Shown: positions 38,384-48,311, counted from the stretch's first letter. The stretch is 64,000 bases of DNA from Yersinia massiliensis (GCF_003048255.1 NZ_CP028487.1:3348001-3412000); one strand, 5' to 3'. Numbers and translations: made by a program. Notes: generated from the letters alone by a model not told the origin.

Positions 38384-39172
38384 ATGAAATTAAACTTCCG
38401 CTTACAAAACGCACTTTCTTCCACGCCATCGTTGCCCATTATTTTGATCCATGGATTATTTGGTAACTTAGATAATCTGGGAGTCCTAGCCCGCGATCTA
38501 CAAAAAGACCATAACGTGATCGCGGTTGATTTGCGCGACCACGGCTTATCGCCCCGTTCTCCACAAGTGAATTACGCGGATATGGCGCAAGACCTGCTGG
38601 AATTAATGGATCAGCTCGCGATAGAGAAAGCCGTTATTATCGGCCATTCGATGGGGGGGAAAGTGGCCATGGCATTGACAGCCATTGCCCCAGACCGCAT
38701 TGAGAAAGTGGTCGCGATTGATGTGGCCCCAGTTAATTATCAAGTACGCCGCCATGACCAAATATTTACAGCGCTCAATGCGGTCAGTGCTGCTGGGGTG
38801 ACCCAGCGGCAGGAAGCGGCTCAATTGATGCGCGAATCCATCAAAGAAGAAGGTGTGATTCAATTCTTGCTGAAGTCATTCCAAAACGGCGAATGGCGCT
38901 TTAATGTGCCAGCACTGTGGGACCAATACGAGAATATTGTCGGCTGGCAGCCCATTCCTCCTTGGCCCCACCCTATCTTGTTTATTCGTGGTGAGTTATC
39001 ACCCTATATTCAGGACGCACATCGCGATGAAATTGCCCGCCAGTTCCCACAAGCTCGTGCCCATGTCGTCTCTGGCACCGGTCATTGGGTGCATGCTGAA
39101 AAACCGGATTCAGTCTTACGGGCTATCCATCGCTTCATAGATGAAGACCTGACAAGTACGAAAACGAGCTGA
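38384..39172 (+). CDS. ybfF: Alpha/beta-hydrolase (esterase) YbfF
   Basis: 262 residues from MKLNFRLQNALSS, aligned with E. coli YbfF MKLN...; an upstream in-frame ATG at 38372 adds MNFA, and the frame is open back to 38276 through the 15-bp repeats. Alpha/beta-hydrolase features: ILIHGLFGNLDN (oxyanion loop), nucleophile Ser in GHSMGGK, Asp-rich VAIDVAP and the catalytic His in GTGHWVHAEKPD. Acts on acyl esters; the physiological substrate is not settled. No clear Shine-Dalgarno. Confidence 0.93.
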   Translation: MKLNFRLQNALSSTPSLPIILIHGLFGNLDNLGVLARDLQKDHNVIAVDLRDHGLSPRSPQVNYADMAQDLLELMDQLAIEKAVIIGHSMGGKVAMALTAIAPDRIEKVVAIDVAPVNYQVRRHDQIFTALNAVSAAGVTQRQEAAQLMRESIKEEGVIQFLLKSFQNGEWRFNVPALWDQYENIVGWQPIPPWPHPILFIRGELSPYIQDAHRDEIARQFPQARAHVVSGTGHWVHAEKPDSVLRAIHRFIDEDLTSTKTS

Positions 39173-39231
39173 ATAAAAAAAACACAGCTCGCCACTGTTG
39201 TTGATTAAAAAGTATACCCTGGGGAAAAGAA

Positions 39232-39339
39232 ATGTATTTCCTGTGGAAAAATTGTGCAAAAAAGAACGAATTAGCCCAATCTAACCGCAGTAAAGCATTG
39301 TCGTTGCTCGGTTGGCTGGGGTATTATGGCGCGCTATAA
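39232..39339 (+). CDS. Possible 35-residue small protein between ybfF and ybfE
   Basis: ATG at 39232 preceded by GGGGAAAAGA, then 35 codons to TAA (MYFLWKNCAKKNELAQSNRS, ending GWLGYYGAL). Basic centre and a hydrophobic C-terminus. I do not recognise it. The evidence is only a plausible ribosome binding site and an open frame in a 377-base stretch that otherwise holds nothing recognised. Confidence 0.3.
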   Translation: MYFLWKNCAKKNELAQSNRSKALSLLGWLGYYGAL

Positions 39340-39549
39340 ATTTGCTGCGCCGTTTGGTAGCAAATGCAAATTCAGGCTGTTGCTTCATACCCGATTAATG
39401 GGCAATTGGCGTTGCCGCCAGTGAGCGAGTCCCGCAAACATCGCAACAACGTCTAATGAGTGGGGCATCAATCTGAAACGTGTAAACCGAATCATCTGGA
39501 AAGGCTATATGACGCTTTCTGATGTCAATCCCTTGTAGTACCGCTACCT

Positions 39550-39837
39550 ATGGCAAAAGAACAAACGGACCGCACAACGCTGGATCTGTTCGCAGATGAA
39601 CGTCGCCCTGGGCGCCCAAAAACCAACCCATTATCTCGTGATGAACAGCTTAGAATTAATAAGCGAAATCAACTACAGCGCGATAAAGTACGTGGCTTAC
39701 GCCGCGTGGAATTGAAGATTAATGCTGACGCCGTCGATGTGCTCAACAGCCTTGCTGAGCAGCGTAACATCAGCCGCAGTGAACTGATTGAACAAATGTT
39801 GCTTGCTCAATTAGCCCACGATCAAGACAGATTTTAA
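39550..39837 (+). CDS. ybfE: LexA-regulated protein YbfE family
   Basis: 95 residues starting MAKEQTDRTTLDLFADERRPGRPKTNPLSRDEQLRINKRN, near identical to E. coli YbfE, which is a LexA-controlled gene of unknown function. The second half (LRRVELKINADAVDVLNSLAEQRNISRSELIEQML) looks like a ribbon-helix-helix DNA-binding fold. No clear LexA box (CTG-N10-CAG) was found upstream, so SOS control here is not supported by the sequence I read. Confidence 0.93.
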   Translation: MAKEQTDRTTLDLFADERRPGRPKTNPLSRDEQLRINKRNQLQRDKVRGLRRVELKINADAVDVLNSLAEQRNISRSELIEQMLLAQLAHDQDRF

Positions 39838-39856
39838 TCCTCTCGGTGACCACGAT

Positions 39857-39890
39857 GGCGTGGCGTAATCCTTTACGCCACGCCGCCATT
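39857..39890 (+). terminator. Stem-loop after ybfE
   Basis: Perfect 12-bp stem GGCGTGGCGTAA-TCCT-TTACGCCACGCC (39857-39884), followed by a weak T-rich stretch (GCCATTTATTGTT). Starts 19 bases after the ybfE stop. Confidence 0.75.
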
Positions 39891-40023
39891 TATTGTTCCC
39901 TTACCTATTGAACCCCAATGTATTTAACCCAATCTATGCCCACACAGTTGAAGCCATAGAGGCGTTCGCGGTTCTCCCTCACTCCCGCCCCTAAAGCACC
40001 AACGGTATTTGGCTGCTGTTTGA

Positions 40024-41685
40024 CTAGAACGTTTCCCAGTTGGCATTACTGTCCACTTTAGCGGCGACAGGGGCGACTTTTAGCGGATTCGTTCTCACTT
40101 TAACCACCGTGTTTGCCCGCTCATCATCTGAGCGCAATTTAAATACCGCGACAGCACGGTTTAATTGCGTCGCCTGTTCTTCCAATGAGGCTGCAGCACG
40201 AGACGCTTCTTGCACCAACGCGGCATTTTGCTGGGTCACGCTATCCATTTCAGCGACCGCCTGCCCGACTTGGCTGATACCTTTACTTTGTTCATCAGAA
40301 GCCGAAGCAATCTCACCCATTAAATCAGTGACATTCGTGATAGCGCGGACAATTTCATCCATGGTCGTGCCAGCACTCTCCACCAATGCCGAACCGCTTT
40401 TGACTCGGTTTACGGACTCGGTGATTAAGCCATCGATCTCTTTCGCCGCTTGCGCACTGCGCTGCGCGAGGTTACGCACTTCACTGGCAACCACCGCAAA
40501 ACCACGCCCTTGCTCACCCGCTCTGGCGGCTTCAACCGCCGCGTTCAACGCCAAAATATTGGTTTGGAAAGCAATACTGTTAATCACCGTTGTGATATCC
40601 GCAATTTTGCGCGAACTGGCCGAGATATCATCCATGGTGTGAATGACATCAGCCACCAGCGCACCGCCTTTTTTCGCCGTGGTGGAGGCATTCGCCGCCA
40701 GTTGGCTAGCATGATGTGCATTATCCGCATTGTGTTTCACTGTGGCGGTTAACTGCTCCATACTGGCGGCTGTCTCTTCCAGCGCAGCGGCCTGCTGTTC
40801 GGTGCGAGAGGATAAATCAGTATTGCCGGCAGAGATTTCAGCCGCACCATGATAAATCCCATCAGTACTGCTACGAATAGCCTCAACGGTATTGACCAAA
40901 CTGGTTTGCACATCACGTAATAGTGGGAAAAGCTGTCCAACACAGTTGCGACCAAAATCAGCAATAGGCTGCCCTAACTGACCGGAGGCAATAACCCGAA
41001 AATGCTCACGAATATCATCCAGCGGGCGGACTAAATTCACTAATAAATAGCGGTCGGTCGCCAGTAAAATCACTAAACCAGCCACCAAGGCAGAGATAAG
41101 CGTGATGCTGCTGATTTTTGTGAGCTGCGAGAATTGCTCTTTTGCGACGCCAATGGCTTGCGAGGCTGCCTGATTAAAATTCTCGGCAACGGTGCCATAT
41201 TGGCGGCTCAATGCGGGGACTGTTTTTTTCGCTAACTCTTGATAAGCAGCTGTATTGTTATCCATCGCAGCTTGATAAAGCGGTGTCACCCCCTGATCAA
41301 TCAATCCGCTCCATCCCTCGATCACCCCTGTGACTAACGCAGGATCAATCTGCGCATGATCGATGGCTTTAAATTCTGCGAGTTTCTTCTTCAAATTCTC
41401 TAAGGCGACATTCGACGATTTAAGTTCTTTGTCCGCGTCCGCCATGTTGCCACTTTGGCGATAATCGACCGAACGCGCCAAACGCGTCACCATACGGAAA
41501 TATTGATCTGTCCCCTGATTGACTAAATTCATGTTTTCAACCAAGACACTGTTCGCATTAGACGATTGTGTCAGTTGGTTCAGTGACAGCAGCGTATAGG
41601 CAGAGACGCCGCCCCAAAGCAGGCAAAAGGCGCCAAGCACCCAAAGTAACGCTGCTCTGATAGTAATATTTTTTAAAAACTGCAT
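40024..41685 (-). CDS. Methyl-accepting chemotaxis protein
   Basis: 553 residues from [27 protein letters not shown] lies just before this ATG, and the open frame beyond (to 41769) is not supported. Layout: TM1 (about 10-30), periplasmic four-helix ligand domain of the Tar/Tsr type (about 35-185), TM2 (about 190-210), HAMP, methylation helices and the signalling hairpin ([27 protein letters not shown]). The C-terminus NWETF is the CheR/CheB-binding pentapeptide. The ligand is unknown. A sigma-28-type promoter is seen at 41858-41884. E. coli has no receptor here. Confidence 0.95.
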   Translation of the reverse strand: MQFLKNITIRAALLWVLGAFCLLWGGVSAYTLLSLNQLTQSSNANSVLVENMNLVNQGTDQYFRMVTRLARSVDYRQSGNMADADKELKSSNVALENLKKKLAEFKAIDHAQIDPALVTGVIEGWSGLIDQGVTPLYQAAMDNNTAAYQELAKKTVPALSRQYGTVAENFNQAASQAIGVAKEQFSQLTKISSITLISALVAGLVILLATDRYLLVNLVRPLDDIREHFRVIASGQLGQPIADFGRNCVGQLFPLLRDVQTSLVNTVEAIRSSTDGIYHGAAEISAGNTDLSSRTEQQAAALEETAASMEQLTATVKHNADNAHHASQLAANASTTAKKGGALVADVIHTMDDISASSRKIADITTVINSIAFQTNILALNAAVEAARAGEQGRGFAVVASEVRNLAQRSAQAAKEIDGLITESVNRVKSGSALVESAGTTMDEIVRAITNVTDLMGEIASASDEQSKGISQVGQAVAEMDSVTQQNAALVQEASRAAASLEEQATQLNRAVAVFKLRSDDERANTVVKVRTNPLKVAPVAAKVDSNANWETF

Positions 41686-41857
41686 GTTCGTTCCCCTTAT
41701 AAATCGGATGATGACCGATAGAGACTCTGGTGTAATTTGATGACCGAAAAGCAATAAAGGACGTTCCATACAGCTAACGACAACTCCTTCCCCGGCAAAT
41801 TTTTAACTGCCGGTTTCCCCTGGCACCGCAATTTGCAACCTTTCGGTTACATAACGG

Positions 41858-41884
41858 TTATCGGCAAGAGGGTTATAAGATTGA
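41858..41884 (-). promoter_or_regulatory. Candidate sigma-28 (FliA) promoter of the chemoreceptor gene
   Basis: On the minus strand TCAATCTT-N11-GCCGATAA. The -10 is a perfect match to the flagellar consensus (TAAAGTTT-N11-GCCGATAA) and the -35 matches at 5 of 8. It is about 170 bases upstream of the chemoreceptor start and oriented towards it. Confidence 0.65.
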
Positions 41885-42033
41885 GCAACTCACAAAAATT
41901 TAATATCGCATGAACTTGATACTGGTCTGACAGAGTTTTCTGGCATTATGCCGCCCTATGAAATGTGTTATATTATTCGGCATAAACCGCGATAATCTGC
42001 ATAACTAATTGAATTTATAAGGTATTAAGTTAT

Positions 42034-42561
42034 ATGGCAACTGTAGGCATTTTCTTTGGCAGCGATACTGGCAATACCGAAAACATTGCCAAGATGATCC
42101 AAAAGCAACTGGGCAAAGAGGTTGCTGAGGTTCATGACATTGCCAAAAGCAGCAAAGAAGACTTAGAAGCCTTCGATATCCTGCTGATCGGTATCCCAAC
42201 TTGGTATTACGGCGAAGCACAGTGTGACTGGGATGATTTCTTCCCGACACTGGAAGAGATCGATTTCAACGGTAAGCTGGTTGCCTTGTTTGGTTGTGGC
42301 GATCAGGAAGACTATGCTGAGTATTTCTGTGATGCGATGGGGACAGTCCGTGACATCATCGAACCACGAGGCGCAGCGATTGTCGGCCACTGGCCAACGG
42401 CAGGCTACCACTTTGAAGCCTCTAAAGGCTTGGCTGATGACGATCACTTTATTGGTTTGGCTATCGATGAAGATCGTCAACCGGAGCTGACAAACGAACG
42501 TGTTGATGCTTGGGTTAAACAAATCAGTGAAGAGATGAATTTGTCAGAAATCACGGGTTAA
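42034..42561 (+). CDS. fldA: Flavodoxin 1
   Basis: 175 residues (E. coli 176). The FMN phosphate loop is FFGSDTGNTENIAK (about 7-20); the isoalloxazine-flanking segments are IPTWYYGEAQCDWDDFF and FGCGDQEDYAEYFCDAMG. A low-potential electron carrier for, among others, MiaB, BioB, IspG/IspH and MetH reactivation. Upstream of fur as in E. coli, with its own stem-loop terminator before the fur promoter. The 348 bases upstream (41686-42033) hold the chemoreceptor promoter and a small palindrome GGCATTATGCC near 41942, nothing coding. Confidence 0.98.
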   Translation: MATVGIFFGSDTGNTENIAKMIQKQLGKEVAEVHDIAKSSKEDLEAFDILLIGIPTWYYGEAQCDWDDFFPTLEEIDFNGKLVALFGCGDQEDYAEYFCDAMGTVRDIIEPRGAAIVGHWPTAGYHFEASKGLADDDHFIGLAIDEDRQPELTNERVDAWVKQISEEMNLSEITG

Positions 42562-42570
42562 TTCGCCCTC

Positions 42571-42620
42571 ACGGAAACGCATTGGCATGTGTCACATCGC
42601 CTAGCGTTTCCGTTGTCTTT
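42571..42620 (+). terminator. Stem-loop after fldA
   Basis: ACGGAAACGC (42571-42580) pairs perfectly with GCGTTTCCGT (42604-42613), with a 23-base loop and a T-rich tail (TGTCTTTC). It lies 9 bases after the fldA stop; the long loop makes it weaker than a standard terminator. Confidence 0.65.
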
Positions 42621-42816
42621 CATCCCTTTCTCACCGCTCTGTTAAGTCACCCACAAATCCGCATCATCATTCATGAGAAATAAAAATTTACCGCTACAAA
42701 TTTGTAACGTTATCCGTTGCGTATATAGTCTAAAATGATGCTATATCCCCATTCATCAATACACTGCATGATTAATCTTACAAAGTGTGCAATTATATCT
42801 TTGTTAACAACCACGG

Positions 42817-42868
42817 TTTTCATTTGGGGCTAGCAGTTCTATAATGAGACGCAATTGTAATTATTGCG
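42817..42868 (+). promoter_or_regulatory. fur promoter with Fur-box-like dyad
   Basis: TTTTCA (42817-42822), 17-base spacer, TATAAT (42840-42845). Directly downstream is the dyad CGCAAT-TGTAATT-ATTGCG (42850-42868), a 6-7-6 architecture like a Fur box but only about 10 of 19 matches to the consensus. fur is autoregulated in E. coli, so an operator here is plausible. The rest of the 368-base fldA-fur gap holds no recognised gene. Confidence 0.5.
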
Positions 42869-42929
42869 CCACGGATGTCATAGGCTGAACAGCCTTAATT
42901 TGAATCGATAGTAACAGGACTGAATCCGC

Positions 42930-43376
42930 ATGACTGACAACAACAAAGCCTTAAAAAACGCTGGCCTTAAAGTAACACTGCCCCGGCTGAAGATTCTGGA
43001 AGTGTTGCAAGATCCGGCATGCCATCATGTCAGCGCGGAAGATCTTTATAAAAAGCTGATTGATATCGGTGAGGAAATTGGTCTGGCGACGGTTTACCGC
43101 GTATTGAACCAGTTTGATGATGCCGGTATTGTGACCCGCCACAATTTCGAGGGTGGCAAATCAGTCTTTGAATTGACGCAGCAGCACCATCACGATCATC
43201 TGATTTGCTTGGATTGTGGCAAAGTGATCGAGTTTAGTAATGAAGCGATTGAAACACTTCAGCGTGAAATTTCTAAACAACACGGTATTAAGCTCACCAA
43301 TCACAGTCTGTATTTGTACGGCCACTGTGAAACCGGCGATTGCCGTGAAAATGAGTCTGCGCACGATAAAAGATAA
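42930..43376 (+). CDS. fur: Ferric uptake regulator
   Basis: 148 residues, the E. coli length. An N-terminal winged helix with ATVYRVLNQFDDAGIV; the metal-binding core HHHDHLICLDCGKVIEFSNE; and C-terminal HCETGDCRENESAHDKR. Fe2+-bound dimers repress iron-uptake genes. It is preceded by AACAGGA before the ATG and the promoter at 42817-42868. Confidence 0.98.
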   Translation: MTDNNKALKNAGLKVTLPRLKILEVLQDPACHHVSAEDLYKKLIDIGEEIGLATVYRVLNQFDDAGIVTRHNFEGGKSVFELTQQHHHDHLICLDCGKVIEFSNEAIETLQREISKQHGIKLTNHSLYLYGHCETGDCRENESAHDKR

Positions 43377-43454
43377 CATCATGTTATCGCGTTGATCTTA
43401 ATAAAGATTTTAAGCACTGAATGATATTAAGTTTATTTCACTCAGATAGCGTTA

Positions 43455-43739
43455 GTGAATGAGTGGGTTAACATAACCCTCAGCAAAATGGCCACCTTTC
43501 CCGAACGGTTACCTAGATTAATCTTGGTCGGGATTCAGGTGGTCATTCTTATTTATACCCCTTCCCTCTTTCTCTTTCGTGACCTCTTCGTTGCCGGTTT
43601 TGTCTTCTCGCACTGCATTATCATCATGTACTATTTTGCGGGCCAGCTCATTTTTGACAAAAAAAACCCCGGCAAGCCGGGGAAAAAACCATCAACTCAA
43701 CTTCACTTAAATTTGCTTACCGCAAAATCTGGCAAATAA
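43455..43739 (+). CDS. Small two-helix membrane protein of unknown function
   Basis: 94 codons from a GTG at 43455, or 83 from the ATG at 43488 (MATFPERLPRLILVGIQVVI). Two hydrophobic segments (LILVGIQVVILIYTPSLFLF and FVAGFVFSHCIIIMYYFAG) and a basic tail. I do not recognise the family with confidence. It follows fur by 78 bases and may be co-transcribed. The tail codons overlap the terminator hairpin of the opposing hexosaminidase gene (43659-43690), so the last third may be under RNA-structure rather than protein constraint. Confidence 0.65.
   Translation: MNEWVNITLSKMATFPERLPRLILVGIQVVILIYTPSLFLFRDLFVAGFVFSHCIIIMYYFAGQLIFDKKNPGKPGKKPSTQLHLNLLTAKSGK
43659..43690 (-). terminator. Hexosaminidase terminator inside the opposing small gene
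   Basis: CCCCGGC-AA-GCCGGGG at 43667-43682. On the minus strand the hairpin is followed by a run of eight T, a standard intrinsic terminator about 94 bases after the hexosaminidase stop. On the plus strand it is followed by A residues, so it should not stop the fur-side transcript. Confidence 0.9.
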
Positions 43740-43775
43740 CCATTAACAGTAGACACAGCATTTTGAAACCAATGA

Positions 43776-46451
43776 TCAGGCTTTAACCGGCTCGGCACGA
43801 CTACTACGCTTGCCATCTGAGCTGGTTGAACGGATCAGCACATCACCGCTGACTTTTGGTTGCACCTTGGCATCATACTGTTGCCAATGTTGGCCACCAT
43901 CCGTTGAATACTCGATATTCAAACCTGGCAAGGAGATATTTGCCTCCAGTTGACCCGCCACGACTCGCGCACCCGGAACAGGTAAGCGATAAGCGATACC
44001 TGCTTTGTCCAGTTTCGCCAATTCACGTTGCCCCATGATATTAGCGAAACGCTGCCAATCGGCGCTCAATGCCTTGGTGTCGACATGATGTGTTTCGCCG
44101 CCGATATACTCACGGCCTGCTTGATAATCTTGCTCCCATGGCGCACGGTGCCAAGCACGCTCCGCCAGCGGCAGAACGCGTGGGAAGATCATGTATTCCA
44201 TTTGCTCATCAGTGCGAACGGTTTCGTTCCATGACTGACCGGAAATGCCGTGTACACCAGGCCAAGGTTTATCACTTTTCGCGCTAAAGTGATTACCATC
44301 GCGATCGACAGAGGTTTCGGCATTTTGCGGCATGTTATTTGGCGCAAAACTGAACACTTTAGCTTCATCACTAAAACGGGTCGCCCAGTAGTAACCACGC
44401 TCATTGGGGTTAACTTCGTATGGCATATCGAAGTAGACATAATCAGGGTTAGACGCCACCACTTCGTAGCCTTTGTTGGCCCAATCATTGATCGCGTCCG
44501 CACCGCCCCAGAACAAGGTGTCCCAGAAGTTGACGCCGACACGCTTGGTCGCAAAGTCTTTCGCGTCTTTGGCATCTTTCAAGCCATCCTGCCACGCTTG
44601 CATTCTTTCAATGCCATGGGCGTTCACCAGTTTGCTCACTTCAATGGCGAAGTGGCTGGATAGATGCTCGACGTCCTGGATCTTGCCTTGTTTGACCATG
44701 TCCTGACAGACCTGCGATTTGGCCCATGGCTTATCTTCAACACTCTTATCAATAATGCCTTTACCGGGTTCAATAGGACCGTTTTTATCCTGGAAACCCG
44801 CACCCAATCGGATATTTTTTGCCTCATCGCCACCGAAGTGCCAAGTCGTTAATGGCATACCCGCTTCTTTATGCATCTGAGCCATTTCACCGATCACTTT
44901 ATCGACGAAGCGCTTAGATGAATCCAGACAGGGATTTAAGTAGCTTTTGCGCTCATAGAACTGAACCGAGGTCGTGTTGGAGTCATCGGTAGGGTCGAGT
45001 AGACGGAACTCGTTCGCCTCTTTCTCTTTCCCTTGTTTCATCAAATTGTTGTAGCGGGCTTCCATGGAAACCACGGCGGCGCGGGCATGGGCGGGCATGT
45101 CGATTTCTGGAATAACATCAATTTGGCGCGCTTTCGCGTACTTCAGGATGTCAATGTAATCAGCGCGGGTGAAATGACCGCTCCCCAAATTGTTGCTATC
45201 TGGGCCTGAACCCAATTGCGGCAATAAACAGGTGTTTTCAGTTAAATCATGGCAACGCTTGCTGCCCACTTCCGTCAGTTCCGGTAGACCGGGGATCTCG
45301 ATACGCCAGCCTTCATCATCGCTTAGATGGAAGTGGAACTTATTCAGTTTGTAAGCCGCCATTTGATCCAGCAAACGCAACACCGCATCTTTGGTTTTAA
45401 AATTACGGCCAACATCAAGGAACACACCACGGTAGTCAAAACGTGGTGCATCCTTTGCGTCCAACGTGGCAATTTTCTGGCTACCATCGGTCGGCACTAA
45501 AGAAAGGATCGATTGCAGGCCATAAAATACGCCTGTGGGATCAAAACCAATGACCTGAGCACCTTTCTCACCAATTTTCAGTTCATAAGCACCAGAAACC
45601 GCTAAGTCACCTTTAAACTTCGCCGGTTGAATAGACGTTTTTATCGGGAAACCCGCCGCATTCGGCTTCAAGCCGAGCAACTCGAAACGCTGCTGTACAA
45701 CTTCGGCAGCCGGTTGAGGTAATGCACTCAGATCCAGTGCAACGCCTTGGCTCAGGTTCACATCTTGCGGATACACTTTTACGTCCATCGGCGTGGGAAT
45801 GATCTGTCCACGCAAGTTAGCCGCCGTTAATGTTTTCACTGCCTCGTTTTTCACGAAACGTGATTCTGGCGTCATCAGTACGTTGTTGTCGTCTTTGGTT
45901 CGTTTCCACTGATCGCCCGTGAACTGAGTCAGATACTCGTTGATATCTTCCGTATCCGTGCTTTTCAAGACTTTGGGTTTCGCATCGCCCGATGTGGCAT
46001 ACCAGCGCGGCATAAAGTCAGTGGCAAACAGTTGCCAGTATTCACCCGTTATCGGGATTTCAACCGCTTGATTGGCAGGAAAACCGGCAAACTTTGCCGT
46101 AGGTTCGATTTTATGCAGATCGCCAGTCAGGTGCGTAATGCGGAACTGATCGTTATCTACCGCCAGAATTTGGCGAATGCTGTGGAAATAAATAGCCCAA
46201 TCTTGGCCTTTGATCTCATCCCCGGTGTTGGTCAGCGTAATCAAGACTTTATTGCACGATGCCCAATCGGCCCCCAGCTTGGCACAATCAACCCCGTTTT
46301 CGCCCGCTCGGTTATCCAAAATTTTATAGTTAACTTTTAACGTACTGAGTTGATCAACAAGCTGTTGTGGCGTGGTATCCGCCAGCGCAGAGCCCATCAA
46401 GCCAAAGGTCGCGGTTATCGCCGCCAACGTACTTAATTTGAATTTATTCAT
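43776..46451 (-). CDS. Beta-N-acetylhexosaminidase (chitobiase), GH20
   Basis: 891 residues from [24 protein letters not shown] (signal peptide, cleavage after ALA); an upstream ATG adds MRLV but has no better Shine-Dalgarno. Domains: N-terminal chitobiase/CHB_HEX carbohydrate domain (about 30-185), GH20b, the catalytic barrel with [35 protein letters not shown] and the catalytic Asp-Glu in [11 protein letters not shown], and a C-terminal Ig-like domain. The size matches Serratia chitobiase. It cleaves chitobiose/chitooligosaccharides to GlcNAc in the periplasm. It follows chiPQ, separated by a hairpin, and supplies GlcNAc for NagE. Confidence 0.95.
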   Translation of the reverse strand: MNKFKLSTLAAITATFGLMGSALADTTPQQLVDQLSTLKVNYKILDNRAGENGVDCAKLGADWASCNKVLITLTNTGDEIKGQDWAIYFHSIRQILAVDNDQFRITHLTGDLHKIEPTAKFAGFPANQAVEIPITGEYWQLFATDFMPRWYATSGDAKPKVLKSTDTEDINEYLTQFTGDQWKRTKDDNNVLMTPESRFVKNEAVKTLTAANLRGQIIPTPMDVKVYPQDVNLSQGVALDLSALPQPAAEVVQQRFELLGLKPNAAGFPIKTSIQPAKFKGDLAVSGAYELKIGEKGAQVIGFDPTGVFYGLQSILSLVPTDGSQKIATLDAKDAPRFDYRGVFLDVGRNFKTKDAVLRLLDQMAAYKLNKFHFHLSDDEGWRIEIPGLPELTEVGSKRCHDLTENTCLLPQLGSGPDSNNLGSGHFTRADYIDILKYAKARQIDVIPEIDMPAHARAAVVSMEARYNNLMKQGKEKEANEFRLLDPTDDSNTTSVQFYERKSYLNPCLDSSKRFVDKVIGEMAQMHKEAGMPLTTWHFGGDEAKNIRLGAGFQDKNGPIEPGKGIIDKSVEDKPWAKSQVCQDMVKQGKIQDVEHLSSHFAIEVSKLVNAHGIERMQAWQDGLKDAKDAKDFATKRVGVNFWDTLFWGGADAINDWANKGYEVVASNPDYVYFDMPYEVNPNERGYYWATRFSDEAKVFSFAPNNMPQNAETSVDRDGNHFSAKSDKPWPGVHGISGQSWNETVRTDEQMEYMIFPRVLPLAERAWHRAPWEQDYQAGREYIGGETHHVDTKALSADWQRFANIMGQRELAKLDKAGIAYRLPVPGARVVAGQLEANISLPGLNIEYSTDGGQHWQQYDAKVQPKVSGDVLIRSTSSDGKRSSRAEPVKA

Positions 46452-46472
46452 CACTAACCTCATCCGTAATTA

Positions 46473-46522
46473 ATAATTCAGCCAGAGCCACTACTGGAAG
46501 TATTACTGCTGGCTGAATTATT
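46473..46522. repeat. Inverted repeat between chiQ and the hexosaminidase gene
   Basis: AATAATTCAGCCAG (46473-46486) and CTGGCTGAATTATT (46509-46522) are perfect 14-base complements around a 22-base loop. In the minus-strand mRNA the stem starts 6 bases after the chiQ stop and ends 21 bases before the hexosaminidase ATG, with no U-run. Possibly a partial terminator or an mRNA-stability element separating the genes. Confidence 0.8.
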
Positions 46523-46528
46523 GTTAGC

Positions 46529-46855
46529 TTAATTATTGGCGCGAATTTCTTGCCATAGTTTTCCACACTGCGCGTCATACGCCTGACCATTACCGGTATG
46601 TGCGGCGTCAATGCAACGCTGATAATCCAATACCCGAACAGTCTCTTTATCAGTAAACGCCTGATGCGCTTTTTCTTGCTTCAACACATTCAATACGGCT
46701 TTGCAGGGAATCAATCTCTCCGGCGAGCCTTCGCTAGCATTGATACAAGCGCTGTAAGCTTGCTTCAGTTTTGTATCTTCTGGTTGAACTGGGGTTTGGG
46801 GTGCACAGGCACTCAATCCCAACACAGCAGCAATAATAAAAAGCGTTTTTTTCAT
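46529..46855 (-). CDS. chiQ: Lipoprotein ChiQ (YbfN)
   Basis: 108 residues, the E. coli YbfN length, from MKKTLFIIAAVLGLSACAPQ; the lipobox LSAC gives the acylated cysteine. The remainder contains repeats of the form AYSACINASEGSPERLIPCKAVLNVLKQEKAHQ. In E. coli chiQ is co-transcribed with chiP; its role is unknown. The open frame reaching 46924 begins inside chiP and is not the true start. Confidence 0.93.
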   Translation of the reverse strand: MKKTLFIIAAVLGLSACAPQTPVQPEDTKLKQAYSACINASEGSPERLIPCKAVLNVLKQEKAHQAFTDKETVRVLDYQRCIDAAHTGNGQAYDAQCGKLWQEIRANN

Positions 46856-46901
46856 GACACATGCTCCATTATGGCCCCAGCGCGGCCGCTGGGGATGGCA
46901 A

Positions 46902-48305
46902 TCAGAAGATGGTAAATGGTGCAATTACGATGAATTTAACGTCTTTTTCATCTTGGAACACGTTGCCGAAACCGCCACCATAGCTTGGGATATTGGTGTG
47001 ATTGTCGTACATGGTGTAATGCAGTTTGAATAAGGTGCCTTTTGCCCGACCTTCTTGCAGGGTATAGAGAATGTCAAAGTTCCATGCAGACTCTTTCAGG
47101 CGTGTGTTTTGGTCAAATTTAGGGTTAGAGCTCGGTTTTGCATCCCAACCATAGGCATAAGATGTCCCGACTGACCAACCAGCTAAATTCCAGTTTTTCA
47201 GGTCATACATCACGCCACCAAACAGCGCTTTCTCGCCGTTAGCGTTGAAGTCAGAACGGGAATCCCACCAAACATCCAAACGGCCATTCGAAGTCGCATA
47301 ACCTGGCGTCATACGTTGCAGGAAGTAGCCTTGATTACCTTCAGCTTTGGCCCAAGTACCTTCTAAGCGCAAATCAAATGGCCCAGTGGTGTAACCCAAT
47401 GTCAGCGCTTGCAACCACGCTAAACCGTCATAGACGTCGTTAATATTGCTAGCGCCGCCGTCGACTTTATCTTTCGCACCATAGAACTGGTAAGAAGTAC
47501 GCAGATCGTTACCTGCGACAGGGAAGGCATAAGACGCTTTGGCAAAATACTGATCCATGTAGTCTTTGGCTTGACCAAATGCGGCTTCCATGACCAATTT
47601 GTTTTTGAAGTCGTACTTAGCCCCGATGGAGTGCAAGTAACTGATGCCAGTCAAGCCATCTGCCTGACGGAAGTTGTACATATTTTGATACCAAGGCGCT
47701 TTATATTCATCAGTCCACATGTAAGACATGGACAGTGCACCCGCTGTATCAAAATCAAATTTCGCGCCACCTTCCGCACCGCGATAAGTCCCCGGCATAA
47801 AGCTCCAGTGCGGTGCCAATAATGTCTGGCCGGTCGGTTGGATATAGCCGCCGCGCGCCCAGAAGTCACCCAACTTGAACTTAGCGGCTGCTTTGTAAAC
47901 GCTCACGCCGCTTTTATCGCCGGTCCATTTTTCATCCCAACGCGTTTTAGCATCACTAAAACCAATTTCGTTAGGTGCGGCTGGGCCGCTGTTGGTCATT
48001 TCAACCGCACCAAAAGCGGCTAAGTCGATACCAAACATGTCTGCTGCGTAGCCGGATGAAAAGTCCAGATTGGCGTTAAACGTTGAGTGATGCAGGTTAG
48101 CGACATACTTGCCGTACTCCGCACTCCCTGGGGTTAAATCCTTACGGTCACGCTGGCGTTGCCAATAATAAATACCACCGGTCAGTGACGAATCATCAAC
48201 AAAGCCTTCTGCCTTGGCCTCTGGGGTCACCATAAACCCCGTCCCTAACAATGCACCCGCGACAGCGAGGGCTAACGTTTTGCGTTTAGCAACGTGCGTA
48301 ACCAT
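46902..48305 (-). CDS. chiP: Chitoporin ChiP (YbfM)
   Basis: 467 residues. A signal peptide ([25 protein letters not shown]) and an OprD-type outer-membrane barrel with [53 protein letters not shown] and the terminal aromatic FTIF needed for assembly, all close to E. coli ChiP. It lets chitobiose and chitotriose across the outer membrane. The ribosome binding site AGAGGAA lies within the probable ChiX-pairing sequence (48312-48326). NagC-like boxes are upstream. Confidence 0.97.
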   Translation of the reverse strand: MVTHVAKRKTLALAVAGALLGTGFMVTPEAKAEGFVDDSSLTGGIYYWQRQRDRKDLTPGSAEYGKYVANLHHSTFNANLDFSSGYAADMFGIDLAAFGAVEMTNSGPAAPNEIGFSDAKTRWDEKWTGDKSGVSVYKAAAKFKLGDFWARGGYIQPTGQTLLAPHWSFMPGTYRGAEGGAKFDFDTAGALSMSYMWTDEYKAPWYQNMYNFRQADGLTGISYLHSIGAKYDFKNKLVMEAAFGQAKDYMDQYFAKASYAFPVAGNDLRTSYQFYGAKDKVDGGASNINDVYDGLAWLQALTLGYTTGPFDLRLEGTWAKAEGNQGYFLQRMTPGYATSNGRLDVWWDSRSDFNANGEKALFGGVMYDLKNWNLAGWSVGTSYAYGWDAKPSSNPKFDQNTRLKESAWNFDILYTLQEGRAKGTLFKLHYTMYDNHTNIPSYGGGFGNVFQDEKDVKFIVIAPFTIF

Positions 48306-48311
48306 AAGAAA

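Noticed and set aside
39400..39549. LexA box upstream of ybfE
   Set aside because: No CTG-N10-CAG type operator could be found in the sequence before ybfE, although the E. coli gene is SOS-controlled.
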